Notes: a model not told the origin generated them from the letters alone. Positions 38,508 to 52,288 are shown, numbered from the stretch's first letter. The stretch is 64,000 nucleotides of DNA from Ecdyonurus torrentis (GCA_949318235.1 CASGGR010000039.1:744001-808000); one strand, 5' to 3'. A program made the numbers and translations.

Positions 38508-41500
38508 TCATGACTTGGTTTGGCTACATGATGAGTGAAAACTAAAGTTGTCAATAACCCAAAAAGTATGCGTCGGAGCAAAAAAGTTCAAGATATCTTT
38601 TTTGTAGAGAATTGAAAAACCTATGTCATAAGTCAAATTTGATGTCTGTAGCATTCTTAGTTTTTGAGAAATCATCAAAACTAGTTTTAATCGTGTAAAA
38701 AGTATGAATAAAAACATTCAATAACATTTGGTTCTTGAAATAGACACTTTGTTTCATGACTTGGTTTGGCTACATGATGAGTGAAAACTAAAGTTGTCAA
38801 TAACCCAAAAAGTATGCGTCGGAGCAAAAAAGTTCAAGATATCTTTTTTGTAGAGAATTGAAAAACCTATGTCATAAGTCAAATTTGATGTCTGTAGCAT
38901 TCTTAGTTTTTGAGAAATCATCAAAACTAGTTTTAATCGTGTAAAAAGTATGATTTTTATCATTCAATAACATTTGGTTCTTGAAATAGAAACTTTCTTT
39001 CATGACTTGGTTTGGCTACATGATGAGTGAAAACTAAAATTGTCAATAACCCAAAAAGTATGCGTCGGAGCAAAAAAGTTCAAGACATCTTTTTTGTAGA
39101 GACTTGAAAAACCTATGTTATAAGTCAAATTTGATGTCTGTAGCATTCTTAGTTTTTGAGCAATCATCAAAACTAGTTTTAATCGTGTAAAAAGTATGAT
39201 TTTTATCATTCAATAACATTTGGTTCTTGAAATATAAACTTTGTTTCATGACTTGGTTTGGCTACATGATAAGTGAAAACTAAAATTGTCAATAACCCAA
39301 AAAGTATGCGTCGGAGCAAAAAAGTTTAAGACATCTTTTTTGTAGAGAATTAAAAAACCTATGTTATAAGTCAAATTTGATGTCTGTAGCATTCTTAGTT
39401 TTTGAGAAATCATCAAAACTAGTTTTAATCGTGTAAAAAGTATGATTAAAAACATTCAATAACATTTGGTTCTTGAAATAGACACTTTGTTTCATGACTT
39501 GGTTTGGCTACATGATGAGTGAAAACTAAAGTTGTCAATAACCCAAAAAGTATGCGTCGGAGCAAAAAAGTTCAAGATATCTTTTTTGTAGAGAATTGAA
39601 AAACCTATGTCATTAGTCAAATTTGATGTCTGTAGCATTCTTAGTTTTTGAGCAATCATCAAAACTAGTTTTAATCGTGTAAAAAGTATGATTTTTATCA
39701 TTCAATAACATTTGGTTCTTGAAATAGAAACTTTGTTTCATGACTAGGTTTGGCTACATGATAAGTGAAAACTAAAATTGTCAATAACCCAAAAAGTATG
39801 CGTCGGAGCAAAAAAGTTTAAGACATCTTTTTTGTAGAGAATCAAAAAAACCTATGTTATAAGTTAAATTTGATGTCTGTAGCATTCTTAGTTTTTGAGA
39901 AATCATCAAAACTAGTTTTAATCGTGTAAAAAGTATGATTCAAAACATTCAATAACATTTGGTTCTTGAAATAGAAACTTTGTTTCATGACTTGGTTTGG
40001 CTACATGATGAGTGAAAACTAAAATTGTCAATAACCCAAAAAGTATGCGTCGAAGCAAAAAAGTTCAAGACATCTTTTTTGTAGAGAATTGAAAAACCTA
40101 TGTCATAAGTCAAATTTGATGTCTGTAGCATTCTTAGTTTTTGAGAAATCATCAAAACTAGTTTTAATCGTGTAAAAAGTATGATTAAAAACATTCAATA
40201 ACATTTGGTTCTTGAAATAGACACTTTGTTTCATGACTTGGTTTGGCTACATGATGAGTGAAAACTAAAGTTGTCAATAACCCAAAAAGTATGCGTCGGA
40301 GCAAAAAAGTTCAAGATATCTTTTTTGTAGAGAATTGAAAAACCTATGTCATAAGTCAAATTTGATGTCTGTAGCATTCTTAGTTTTTGAGAAATCATCA
40401 AAACTAGTTTTAATCGTGTAAAAAGTATGATTAAAAACATTCAATAACATTTGGTTCTTGAAATAGACACTTTGTTTCATGACTTGGTTTGGCTACATGA
40501 TGAGTGAAAACTAAAGTTGTCAATAACCCAAAAAGTATGCGTCGGAGCAAAAAAGTTCAAGATATCTTTTTTGTAGAGAACTGAAAAACCTATGTCATAA
40601 GTCAAATTTGATGTCTGTAGCATTCTTAGTTTTTGAGAAATCATCAAAACTAGTTTTAATCGTGTAAAAAGTATGATTAAAAACATTCAATAACATTTGG
40701 TTCTTGAAATAGACACTTTGTTTCATGACTTGGTTTGGCTACATGATGAGTGAAAACTAAAGTTGTCAATAACCCAAAAAGTATGCGTCGGAGCAAAAAA
40801 GTTCAAGATATCTTTTTTGTAGAGAATTGAAAAACCTATGTCATTAGTCAAATTTGATGTCTGTAGCATTCTTAGTTTTTGAGCAATCATCAAAACTAGT
40901 TTTAATCGTGTAAAAAGTATGATTTTTATCATTCAATAACATTTGGTTCTTGAAATAGAAACTTTGTTTCATGACTAGGTTTGGCTACATGATAAGTGAA
41001 AACTAAAATTGTCAATAACCCAAAAAGTATGCGTCGGAGCAAAAAAGTTTAAGACATCTTTTTTGTAGAGAATCAAAAAAACCTATGTTATAAGTTAAAT
41101 TTGATGTCTGTAGCATTCTTAGTTTTTGAGAAATCATCAAAACTAGTTTTAATCGTGTAAAAAGTATGATTCAAAACATTCAATAACATTTGGTTCTTGA
41201 AATAGAAACTTTGTTTCATGACTTGGTTTGGCTACATGATGAGTGAAAACTAAAATTGTCAATAACCCAAAAAGTATGCGTCGAAGCAAAAAAGTTCAAG
41301 ACATCTTTTTTGTAGAGAATTGAAAAACCTATGTCATAAGTCAAATTTGATGTCTGTAGCATTCTTAGTTTTTGAGAAATCATCAAAACTAGTTTTAATC
41401 GTGTAAAAAGTATGATTAAAAACATTCAATAACATTTGGTTCTTGAAATAGACACTTTGTTTCATGACTTGGTTTGGCTACATGATGAGTGAAAACTAAA

Positions 41501-41953
41501 GTTGTCAATAACCCAAAAAGTATGCGTCGGAGCAAAAAAGTTCAAGATATCTTTTTTGTAGAGAATTGAAAAACCTATGTCATAAGTCAAATTTGATGTC
41601 TGTAGCATTCTTAGTTTTTGAGAAATCATCAAAACTAGTTTTAATCGTGTAAAAAGTATGATTAAAAACATTCAATAACATTTGGTTCTTGAAATAGACA
41701 CTTTGTTTCATGACTTGGTTTGGCTACATGATGAGTGAAAACTAAAGTTGTCAATAACCCAAAAAGTATGCGTCGGAGCAAAAAAGTTCAAGATATCTTT
41801 TTTGTAGAGAATTGAAAAACCTATGTCATAAGTCAAATTTGATGTCTGTAGCATTCTTAGTTTTTGAGAAATCATCAAAACTAGTTTTAATCGTGTAAAA
41901 AGTATGATTAAAAACATTCAATAACATTTGGTTCTTGAAATAGACACTTTGTT
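38508..41953 (+). repeat. 14-mer HOR, copy 3
   Basis: C-B-D-K-F-X-G-A-A followed by F-X-G-A-A, 3446 bp. The spacer before K (39246) has the rare atataaac change at 39235. The A unit at 40477 has a private gaactg at about 40580. Confidence 0.93.
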
Positions 41954-42937
41954 TCATGACTTGGTTTGGCTACATGATGAGTGAAAACTAAAGTTGTCAA
42001 TAACCCAAAAAGTATGCGTCGGAGCAAAAAAGTTCAAGATATCTTTTTTGTAGAGAATTGAAAAACCTATGTCATAAGTCAAATTTGATGTCTGTAGCAT
42101 TCTTAGTTTTTGAGAAATCATCAAAACTAGTTTTAATCGTGTAAAAAGTATGAATAAAAACATTCAATAACATTTGGTTCTTGAAATAGACACTTTGTTT
42201 CATGACTTGGTTTGGCTACATGATGAGTGAAAACTAAAGTTGTCAATAACCCAAAAAGTATGCGTCGGAGCAAAAAAGTTCAAGATATCTTTTTTGTAGA
42301 GAATTGAAAAACCTATGTCATAAGTCAAATTTGATGTCTGTAGCATTCTTAGTTTTTGAGAAATCATCAAAACTAGTTTTAATCGTGTAAAAAGTATGAT
42401 TTTTATCATTCAATAACATTTGGTTCTTGAAATAGACACTTTCTTTCATGACTTGGTTTGGCTACATGATGAGTGAAAACTAAAGTTGTCAATAACCCAA
42501 AAAGTATGCGTCGGAGCAAAAAAGTTCAAGATATCTTTTTTGTAGAGAATTGAAAAACCTATGTCATAAGTCAAATTTGATGTCTGTAGCATTCTTAGTT
42601 TTTGAGAAATCATCAAAACTAGTTTTAATCGTGTAAAAAGTATGAATAAAAACATTCAATAACATTTGGTTCTTGAAATAGACACTTTGTTTCATGACTT
42701 GGTTTGGCTACATGATGAGTGAAAACTAAAGTTGTCAATAACCCAAAAAGTATGCGTCGGAGCAAAAAAGTTCAAGATATCTTTTTTGTAGAGAATTGAA
42801 AAACCTATGTCATAAGTCAAATTTGATGTCTGTAGCATTCTTAGTTTTTGAGAAATCATCAAAACTAGTTTTAATCGTGTAAAAAGTATGATTTTTATCA
42901 TTCAATAACATTTGGTTCTTGAAATAGAAACTTTCTT
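41954..42937 (+). repeat. C-B dimer run (two extra dimers before a 14-mer)
   Basis: C-B-C-B, which runs into the C-B that opens the next 14-mer at 42938. This gives three successive dimers, the longest such run seen. The C at 42938 follows an aaactttc spacer rather than gacactttc, so this run was joined to the following segment by exchange with a Z- or D-type left end. Confidence 0.9.
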
Positions 42938-45900
42938 TCATGACTTGGTTTGGCTACATGATGAGTGAAAACTAAAGTTGTCAATAACCCAAAAAGTATG
43001 CGTCGGAGCAAAAAAGTTCAAGATATCTTTTTTGTAGAGAATTGAAAAACCTATGTCATAAGTCAAATTTGATGTCTGTAGCATTCTTAGTTTTTGAGAA
43101 ATCATCAAAACTAGTTTTAATCGTGTAAAAAGTATGAATAAAAACATTCAATAACATTTGGTTCTTGAAATAGACACTTTGTTTCATGACTTGGTTTGGC
43201 TACATGATGAGTGAAAACTAAAGTTGTCAATAACCCAAAAAGTATGCGTCGGAGCAAAAAAGTTCAAGATATCTTTTTTGTAGAGAATTGAAAAACCTAT
43301 GTCATAAGTCAAATTTGATGTCTGTAGCATTCTTAGTTTTTGAGAAATCATCAAAACTAGTTTTAATCGTGTAAAAAGTATGATTTTTATCATTCAATAA
43401 CATTTGGTTCTTGAAATAGAAACTTTCTTTCATGACTTGGTTTGGCTACATGATGAGTGAAAACTAAAATTGTCAATAACCCAAAAAGTATGCGTCGGAG
43501 CAAAAAAGTTCAAGACATCTTTTTTGTAGAGACTTGAAAAACCTATGTTATAAGTCAAATTTGATGTCTGTAGCATTCTTAGTTTTTGAGCAATCATCAA
43601 AACTAGTTTTAATCGTGTAAAAAGTATGATTTTTATCATTCAATAACATTTGGTTCTTGAAATAGAAACTTTGTTTCATGACTTGGTTTGGCTACATGAT
43701 AAGTGAAAACTAAAATTGTCAATAACCCAAAAAGTATGCGTCGGAGCAAAAAAGTTTAAGACATCTTTTTTGTAGAGAATTAAAAAACCTATGTTATAAG
43801 TCAAATTTGATGTCTGTAGCATTCTTAGTTTTTGAGAAATCATCAAAACTAGTTTTAATCGTGTAAAAAGTATGATTAAAAACATTCAATAACATTTGGT
43901 TCTTGAAATAGACACTTTGTTTCATGACTTGGTTTGGCTACATGATGAGTGAAAACTAAAGTTGTCAATAACCCAAAAAGTATGCGTCGGAGCAAAAAAG
44001 TTCAAGATATCTTTTTTGTAGAGAATTGAAAAACCTATGTCATTAGTCAAATTTGATGTCTGTAGCATTCTTAGTTTTTGAGCAATCATCAAAACTAGTT
44101 TTAATCGTGTAAAAAGTATGATTTTTATCATTCAATAACATTTGGTTCTTGAAATAGAAACTTTGTTTCATGACTAGGTTTGGCTACATGATAAGTGAAA
44201 ACTAAAATTGTCAATAACCCAAAAAGTATGCGTCGGAGCAAAAAAGTTTAAGACATCTTTTTTGTAGAGAATCAAAAAAACCTATGTTATAAGTTAAATT
44301 TGATGTCTGTAGCATTCTTAGTTTTTGAGAAATCATCAAAACTAGTTTTAATCGTGTAAAAAGTATGATTCAAAACATTCAATAACATTTGGTTCTTGAA
44401 ATAGAAACTTTGTTTCATGACTTGGTTTGGCTACATGATAAGTGAAAACTAAAATTGTCAATAACCCAAAAAGTATGCGTCGAAGCAAAAAAGTTCAAGA
44501 CATCTTTTTTGTAGAGAATTGAAAAACCTATGTCATAAGTCAAATTTGATGTCTGTAGCATTCTTAGTTTTTGAGAAATCATCAAAACTAGTTTTAATCG
44601 TGTAAAAAGTATGATTAAAAACATTCAATAACATTTGGTTCTTGAAATAGACACTTTGTTTAATGACTTGGTTTGGCTACATGATGAGTGAAAACTAAAG
44701 TTGTCAATAACCCAAAAAGTATGCGTCGGAGCAAAAAAGTTCAAGATATCTTTTTTGTAGAGAATTGAAAAACCTATGTCATAAGTCAAATTTGATGTCT
44801 GTAGCATTCTTAGTTTTTGAGAAATCATCAAAACTAGTTTTAATCGTGTAAAAAGTATGATTAAAAACATTCAATAACATTTGGTTCTTGAAATAGACAC
44901 TTTGTTTCATGACTTGGTTTGGCTACATGATGAGTGAAAACTAAAGTTGTCAATAACCCAAAAAGTATGCGTCGGAGCAAAAAAGTTCAAGATATCTTTT
45001 TTGTAGAGAATTGAAAAACCTATGTCATAAGTCAAATTTGATGTCTGTAGCATTCTTAGTTTTTGAGAAATCATCAAAACTAGTTTTAATCGTGTAAAAA
45101 GTATGATTAAAAACATTCAATAACATTTGGTTCTTGAAATAGACACTTTGTTTCATGACTTGGTTTGGCTACATGATGAGTGAAAACTAAAGTTGTCAAT
45201 AACCCAAAAAGTATGCGTCGGAGCAAAAAAGTTCAAGATATCTTTTTTGTAGAGAATTGAAAAACCTATGTCATTAGTCAAATTTGATGTCTGTAGCATT
45301 CTTAGTTTTTGAGCAATCATCAAAACTAGTTTTAATCGTGTAAAAAGTATGATTTTTATCATTCAATAACATTTGGTTCTTGAAATAGAAACTTTGTTTC
45401 ATGACTAGGTTTGGCTACATGATAAGTGAAAACTAAAATTGTCAATAACCCAAAAAGTATGCGTCGGAGCAAAAAAGTTTAAGACATCTTTTTTGTAGAG
45501 AATCAAAAAAACCTATGTTATAAGTTAAATTTGATGTCTGTAGCATTCTTAGTTTTTGAGAAATCATCAAAACTAGTTTTAATCGTGTAAAAAGTATGAT
45601 TCAAAACATTCAATAACATTTGGTTCTTGAAATAGAAACTTTGTTTCATGACTTGGTTTGGCTACATGATGAGTGAAAACTAAAATTGTCAATAACCCAA
45701 AAAGTATGCGTCGAAGCAAAAAAGTTCAAGACATCTTTTTTGTAGAGAATTGAAAAACCTATGTCATAAGTCAAATTTGATGTCTGTAGCATTCTTAGTT
45801 TTTGAGAAATCATCAAAACTAGTTTTAATCGTGTAAAAAGTATGATTAAAAACATTCAATAACATTTGGTTCTTGAAATAGACACTTTGTTTCATGACTT

Positions 45901-46383
45901 GGTTTGGCTACATGATGAGTGAAAACTAAAGTTGTCAATAACCCAAAAAGTATGCGTCGGAGCAAAAAAGTTCAAGATATCTTTTTTGTAGAGAATTGAA
46001 AAACCTATGTCATAAGTCAAATTTGATGTCTGTAGCATTCTTAGTTTTTGAGAAATCATCAAAACTAGTTTTAATCGTGTAAAAAGTATGATTAAAAACA
46101 TTCAATAACATTTGGTTCTTGAAATAGACACTTTGTTTCATGACTTGGTTTGGCTACATGATGAGTGAAAACTAAAGTTGTCAATAACCCAAAAAGTATG
46201 CGTCGGAGCAAAAAAGTTCAAGATATCTTTTTTGTAGAGAATTGAAAAACCTATGTCATAAGTCAAATTTGATGTCTGTAGCATTCTTAGTTTTTGAGAA
46301 ATCATCAAAACTAGTTTTAATCGTGTAAAAAGTATGATTAAAAACATTCAATAACATTTGGTTCTTGAAATAGACACTTTGTT
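42938..46383 (+). repeat. 14-mer HOR, copy 4
   Basis: C-B-D-K-F-X-G-A-A followed by F-X-G-A-A, 3446 bp. Private changes are gataag in the G unit at 44415 and taatgac (A at 44662) in the following A unit. Neither is in the partner copy at 32109, so they arose after the duplication or were lost from the partner. Confidence 0.93.
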
Positions 46384-49090
46384 TCATGACTTGGTTTGGC
46401 TACATGATGAGTGAAAACTAAAGTTGTCAATAACCCAAAAAGTATGCGTCGGAGCAAAAAAGTTCAAGATATCTTTTTTGTAGAGAATTGAAAAACCTAT
46501 GTCATAAGTCAAATTTGATGTCTGTAGCATTCTTAGTTTTTGAGAAATCATCAAAACTAGTTTTAATCGTGTAAAAAGTATGAATAAAAACATTCAATAA
46601 CATTTGGTTCTTGAAATAGACACTTTGTTTCATGACTTGGTTTGGCTACATGATGAGTGAAAACTAAAGTTGTCAATAACCCAAAAAGTATGCGTCGGAG
46701 CAAAAAAGTTCAAGATATCTTTTTTGTAGAGAATTGAAAAACCTATGTCATAAGTCAAATTTGATGTCTGTAGCATTCTTAGTTTTTGAGAAATCATCAA
46801 AACTAGTTTTAATCGTGTAAAAAGTATGATTTTTATCATTCAATAACATTTGGTTCTTGAAATAGAAACTTTCTTTCATGACTTGGTTTGGCTACATGAT
46901 GAGTGAAAACTAAAATTGTCAATAACCCAAAAAGTATGCGTCGGAGCAAAAAAGTTCAAGACATCTTTTTTGTAGAGACTTGAAAAACCTATGTTATAAG
47001 TCAAATTTGATGTCTGTAGCATTCTTAGTTTTTGAGCAATCATCAAAACTAGTTTTAATCGTGTAAAAAGTATGATTTTTATCATTCAATAACATTTGGT
47101 TCTTGAAATAGAAACTTTGTTTCATGACTTGGTTTGGCTACATGATAAGTGAAAACTAAAATTGTCAATAACCCAAAAAGTATGCGTCGGAGCAAAAAAG
47201 TTTAAGACATCTTTTTTGTAGAGAATTAAAAAACCTATGTTATAAGTCAAATTTGATGTCTGTAGCATTCTTAGTTTTTGAGAAATCATCAAAACTAGTT
47301 TTAATCGTGTAAAAAGTATGATTAAAAACATTCAATAACATTTGGTTCTTGAAATAGACACTTTGTTTCATGACTTGGTTTGGCTACATGATGAGTGAAA
47401 ACTAAAGTTGTCAATAACCCAAAAAGTATGCGTCGGAGCAAAAAAGTTCAAGATATCTTTTTTGTAGAGAATTGAAAAACCTATGTCATTAGTCAAATTT
47501 GATGTCTGTAGCATTCTTAGTTTTTGAGCAATCATCAAAACTAGTTTTAATCGTGTAAAAAGTATGATTTTTATCATTCAATAACATTTGGTTCTTGAAA
47601 TAGAAACTCTGTTTCATGACTAGGTTTGGCTACATGATAAGTGAAAACTAAAATTGTCAATAACCCAAAAAGTATGCGTCGGAGCAAAAAAGTTTAAGAC
47701 ATCTTTTTTGTAGAGAATCAAAAAAACCTATGTTATAAGTTAAATTTGATGTCTGTAGCATTCTTAGTTTTTGAGAAATCATCAAAACTAGTTTTAATCG
47801 TGTAAAAAGTATGATTCAAAACATTCAATAACATTTGGTTCTTGAAATAGAAACTTTGTTTCATGACTTGGTTTGGCTACATGATGAGTGAAAACTAAAA
47901 TTGTCAATAACCCAAAAAGTATGCGTCGAAGCAAAAAAGTTCAAGACATCTTTTTTGTAGAGAATTGAAAAACCTATGTCATAAGTCAAATTTGATGTCT
48001 GTAGCATTCTTAGTTTTTGAGAAATCATCAAAACTAGTTTTAATCGTGTAAAAAGTATGATTAAAAACATTCAATAACATTTGGTTCTTGAAATAGACAC
48101 TTTGTTTCATGACTTGGTTTGGCTACATGATGAGTGAAAACTAAAGTTGTCAATAACCCAAAAAGTATGCGTCGGAGCAAAAAAGTTCAAGATATCTTTT
48201 TTGTAGAGAATTGAAAAACCTATGTCATAAGTCAAATTTGATGTCTGTAGCATTCTTAGTTTTTGAGAAATCATCAAAACTAGTTTTAATCGTGTAAAAA
48301 GTATGATTAAAAACATTCAATAACATTTGGTTCTTGAAATAGACACTTTGTTTCATGACTTGGTTTGGCTACATGATGAGTGAAAACTAAAGTTGTCAAT
48401 AACCCAAAAAGTATGCGTCGGAGCAAAAAAGTTCAAGATATCTTTTTTGTAGAGAATTGAAAAACCTATGTCATAAGTCAAATTTGATGTCTGTAGCATT
48501 CTTAGTTTTTGAGAAATCATCAAAACTAGTTTTAATCGTGTAAAAAGTATGATTAAAAACATTCAATAACATTTGGTTCTTGAAATAGACACTTTGTTTC
48601 ATGACTTGGTTTGGCTACATGATGAGTGAAAACTAAAGTTGTCAATAACCCAAAAAGTATGCGTCGGAGCAAAAAAGTTCAAGATATCTTTTTTGTAGAG
48701 AATTGAAAAACCTATGTCATAAGTCAAATTTGATGTCTGTAGCATTCTTAGTTTTTGAGAAATCATCAAAACTAGTTTTAATCGTGTAAAAAGTATGATT
48801 TTTATCATTCAATAACATTTGGTTCTTGAAATAGAAACTTTCTTTCATGACTTGGTTTGGCTACATGATGAGTGAAAACTAAAATTGTCAATAACCCAAA
48901 AAGTATGCGTCGGAGCAAAAAAGTTCAAGATATCTTTTTTGTAGAGAATTGAAAAACCTATGTCATAAGTCAAATTTGATGTCTGTAGCATTCTTAGTTT
49001 TTGAGAAATCATCAAAACTAGTTTTAATCGTGTAAAAAGTATGATTAAAAACATTCAATAACATTTGGTTTTTGAAATAGTAACTTTGTT
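46384..49090 (+). repeat. 11-mer, second copy (9-mer plus B and a D/A chimera)
   Basis: Eleven units, 2707 bp, the same order as 35555-38261 at an offset of 10,829 bp. It has the same aaactctg marker (47609), the same chimeric last unit (48845) and the same ttttgaaatagtaac spacer after it. It is the last block with X, F, K or C units. Confidence 0.92.
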
Positions 49091-49828
49091 TCATGACTTG
49101 GTTTGGCTACATGATAAGTGAAAACTAAAATTGTCAATAACCCAAAAAGTATGCGTCGGAGCAAAAAAGTTTAAGACATCTTTTTTGTAGAGAATTAAAA
49201 AACCTATGTTATAAGTCAAATTTGATGTCTGTAGCATTCTTAGTTTTTGAGAAATCATCAAAACTAGTTTTAATCGTGTAAAAAGTATGATTCAAAACAT
49301 TCAATAACATTTGGTTCTTGAAATAGAAACTTTGTTTCATGACTTGGTTTGGCTACATGATGAGTGAAAACTAAAATTGTCAATAACCCAAAAAGTATGC
49401 GTCGAAGCAAAAAAGTTCAAGACATCTTTTTTGTAGAGAATTGAAAAACCTATGTCATAAGTCAAATTTGATGTCTGTAGCATTCTTAGTTTTTGAGAAA
49501 TCATCAAAACTAGTTTTAATCGTGTAAAAAGTATGATTAAAAACATTCAATAACATTTGGTTCTTGAAATAGACACTTTGTTTCATGACTTGGTTTGGCT
49601 ACATGATGAGTGAAAACTAAAATTGTCAATAACCCAAAAAGTATGCGTCGGAGCAAAAAAGTTCAAGACATCTTTTTTGTAGAGACTTGAAAAACCTATG
49701 TTATAAGTCAAATTTGATGTCTGTAGCATTCTTAGTTTTTGAGAAATCATCAAAACTAGTTTTAATCGTGTAAAAAGTATGATTCAAAACATTCAATAAC
49801 ATTTGGTTCTTGAAATAGAAACTTTGTT
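49091..49828 (+). repeat. Domain boundary: x'-G-M
   Basis: Three units that open domain 2. x' has gataag, tttaag, gaattaaaaaacc and the gattcaaaac right end. G is unchanged from domain 1. M has the gacttg body and the gattcaaaac right end. From here to the window end no 247-bp unit is present. Confidence 0.88.
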
Positions 49829-52288
49829 TCATGACTTGGTTTGGCTACATGATGAGTGAAAACTAAAATTGTCAATAACCCAAAAAGTATGCGTCGAAGC
49901 AAAAAAGTTCAAGACATCTTTTTTGTAGAGAATTGAAAAACCTATGTCATAAGTCAAATTTGATGTCTGTAGCATTCTTAGTTTTTGAGAAATCATCAAA
50001 ACTAGTTTTAATCGTGTAAAAAGTATGATTAAAAACATTCAATAACATTTGGTTCTTGAAATAGACACTTTGTTTCATGACTTGGTTTGGCTACATGATG
50101 AGTGAAAACTAAAGTTGTCAATAACCCAAAAAGTATGCGTCGGAGCAAAAAAGTTCAAGATATCTTTTTTGTAGAGAATTGAAAAACCTATGTCATAAGT
50201 CAAATTTGATGTCTGTAGCATTCTTAGTTTTTGAGAAATCATCAAAACTAGTTTTAATCGTGTAAAAAGTATGATTAAAAACATTCAATAACATTTGGTT
50301 CTTGAAATAGACACTTTGTTTCATGACTTGGTTTGGCTACATGATGAGTGAAAACTAAAGTTGTCAATAACCCAAAAAGTATGCGTCGGAGCAAAAAAGT
50401 TCAAGATATCTTTTTTGTAGAGAATTGAAAAACCTATGTCATAAGTCAAATTTGATGTCTGTAGCATTCTTAGTTTTTGAGAAATCATCAAAACTAGTTT
50501 TAATCGTGTAAAAAGTATGATTAAAAACATTCAATAACATTTGGTTCTTGAAATAGACACTTTGTTTCATGACTTGGTTTGGCTACATGATGAGTGAAAA
50601 CTAAAGTTGTCAATAACCCAAAAAGTATGCGTCGGAGCAAAAAAGTTCAAGATATCTTTTTTGTAGAGAGTTGAAAAACCTATGTCATAAGTCAAATTTG
50701 ATGTCTGTAGCATTCTTAGTTTTTGAGAAATCATCAAAACTAGTTTTAATCGTGTAAAAAGTATGATTTTTATCATTCAATAACATTTGGTTCTTGAAAT
50801 AGAAACTTTCTTTCATGACTTGGTTTGGCTACATGATGAGTGAAAACTAAAATTGTCAATAACCCAAAAAGTATGCGTCGGAGCAAAAAAGTTCAAGACA
50901 TCTTTTTTGTAGAGACTTGAAAAACCTATGTTATAAGTCAAATTTAATGTCTGTAGCATTCTTAGTTTTTGAGCAATCATCAAAACTAGTTTTAATCGTG
51001 TAAAAAGTATGATTTTTATCATTCAATAACATTTGGTTTTTGAAATAGTAACTTTGTTTCATGACTTGGTTTGGCTACATGATGAGTGAAAACTAAAATT
51101 GTCAATAACCCAAAAAGTATGCGTCGAAGCAAAAAAGTTCAAGACATCTTTTTTGTAGAGAATTGAAAAACCTATGTCATAAGTCAAATTTGATGTCTGT
51201 AGCATTCTTAGTTTTTGAGAAATCATCAAAACTAGTTTTAATCGTGTAAAAAGTATGATTAAAAACATTCAATAACATTTGGTTCTTGAAATAGACACTT
51301 TGTTTCATGACTTGGTTTGGCTACATGATGAGTGAAAACTAAAGTTGTCAATAACCCAAAAAGTATGCGTCGGAGCAAAAAAGTTCAAGATATCTTTTTT
51401 GTAGAGAATTGAAAAACCTATGTCATAAGTCAAATTTGATGTCTGTAGCATTCTTAGTTTTTGAGAAATCATCAAAACTAGTTTTAATCGTGTAAAAAGT
51501 ATGATTAAAAACATTCAATAACATTTGGTTCTTGAAATAGACACTTTGTTTCATGACTTGGTTTGGCTACATGATGAGTGAAAACTAAAGTTGTCAATAA
51601 CCCAAAAAGTATGCGTCGGAGCAAAAAAGTTCAAGATATCTTTTTTGTAGAGAATTGAAAAACCTATGTCATAAGTCAAATTTGATGTCTGTAGCATTCT
51701 TAGTTTTTGAGAAATCATCAAAACTAGTTTTAATCGTGTAAAAAGTATGATTAAAAACATTCAATAACATTTGGTTCTTGAAATAGACACTTTGTTTCAT
51801 GACTTGGTTTGGCTACATGATGAGTGAAAACTAAAGTTGTCAATAACCCAAAAAGTATGCGTCGGAGCAAAAAAGTTCAAGATATCTTTTTTGTAGAGAG
51901 TTGAAAAACCTATGTCATAAGTCAAATTTGATGTCTGTAGCATTCTTAGTTTTTGAGAAATCATCAAAACTAGTTTTAATCGTGTAAAAAGTATGATTTT
52001 TATCATTCAATAACATTTGGTTCTTGAAATAGAAACTTTCTTTCATGACTTGGTTTGGCTACATGATGAGTGAAAACTAAAATTGTCAATAACCCAAAAA
52101 GTATGCGTCGGAGCAAAAAAGTTCAAGACATCTTTTTTGTAGAGACTTGAAAAACCTATGTTATAAGTCAAATTTAATGTCTGTAGCATTCTTAGTTTTT
52201 GAGCAATCATCAAAACTAGTTTTAATCGTGTAAAAAGTATGATTTTTATCATTCAATAACATTTGGTTTTTGAAATAGTAACTTTGTT
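49829..52288 (+). repeat. Tandem HOR: two copies of G-A-A-B-L (1230 bp)
   Basis: Copies at 49829-51058 and 51059-52288. Both B units (50567 and 51797) carry the same private gagagttg (about 50668 and 51898). Both L units carry tttaatgtc. The shared private base shows a direct five-unit duplication. Confidence 0.93.
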
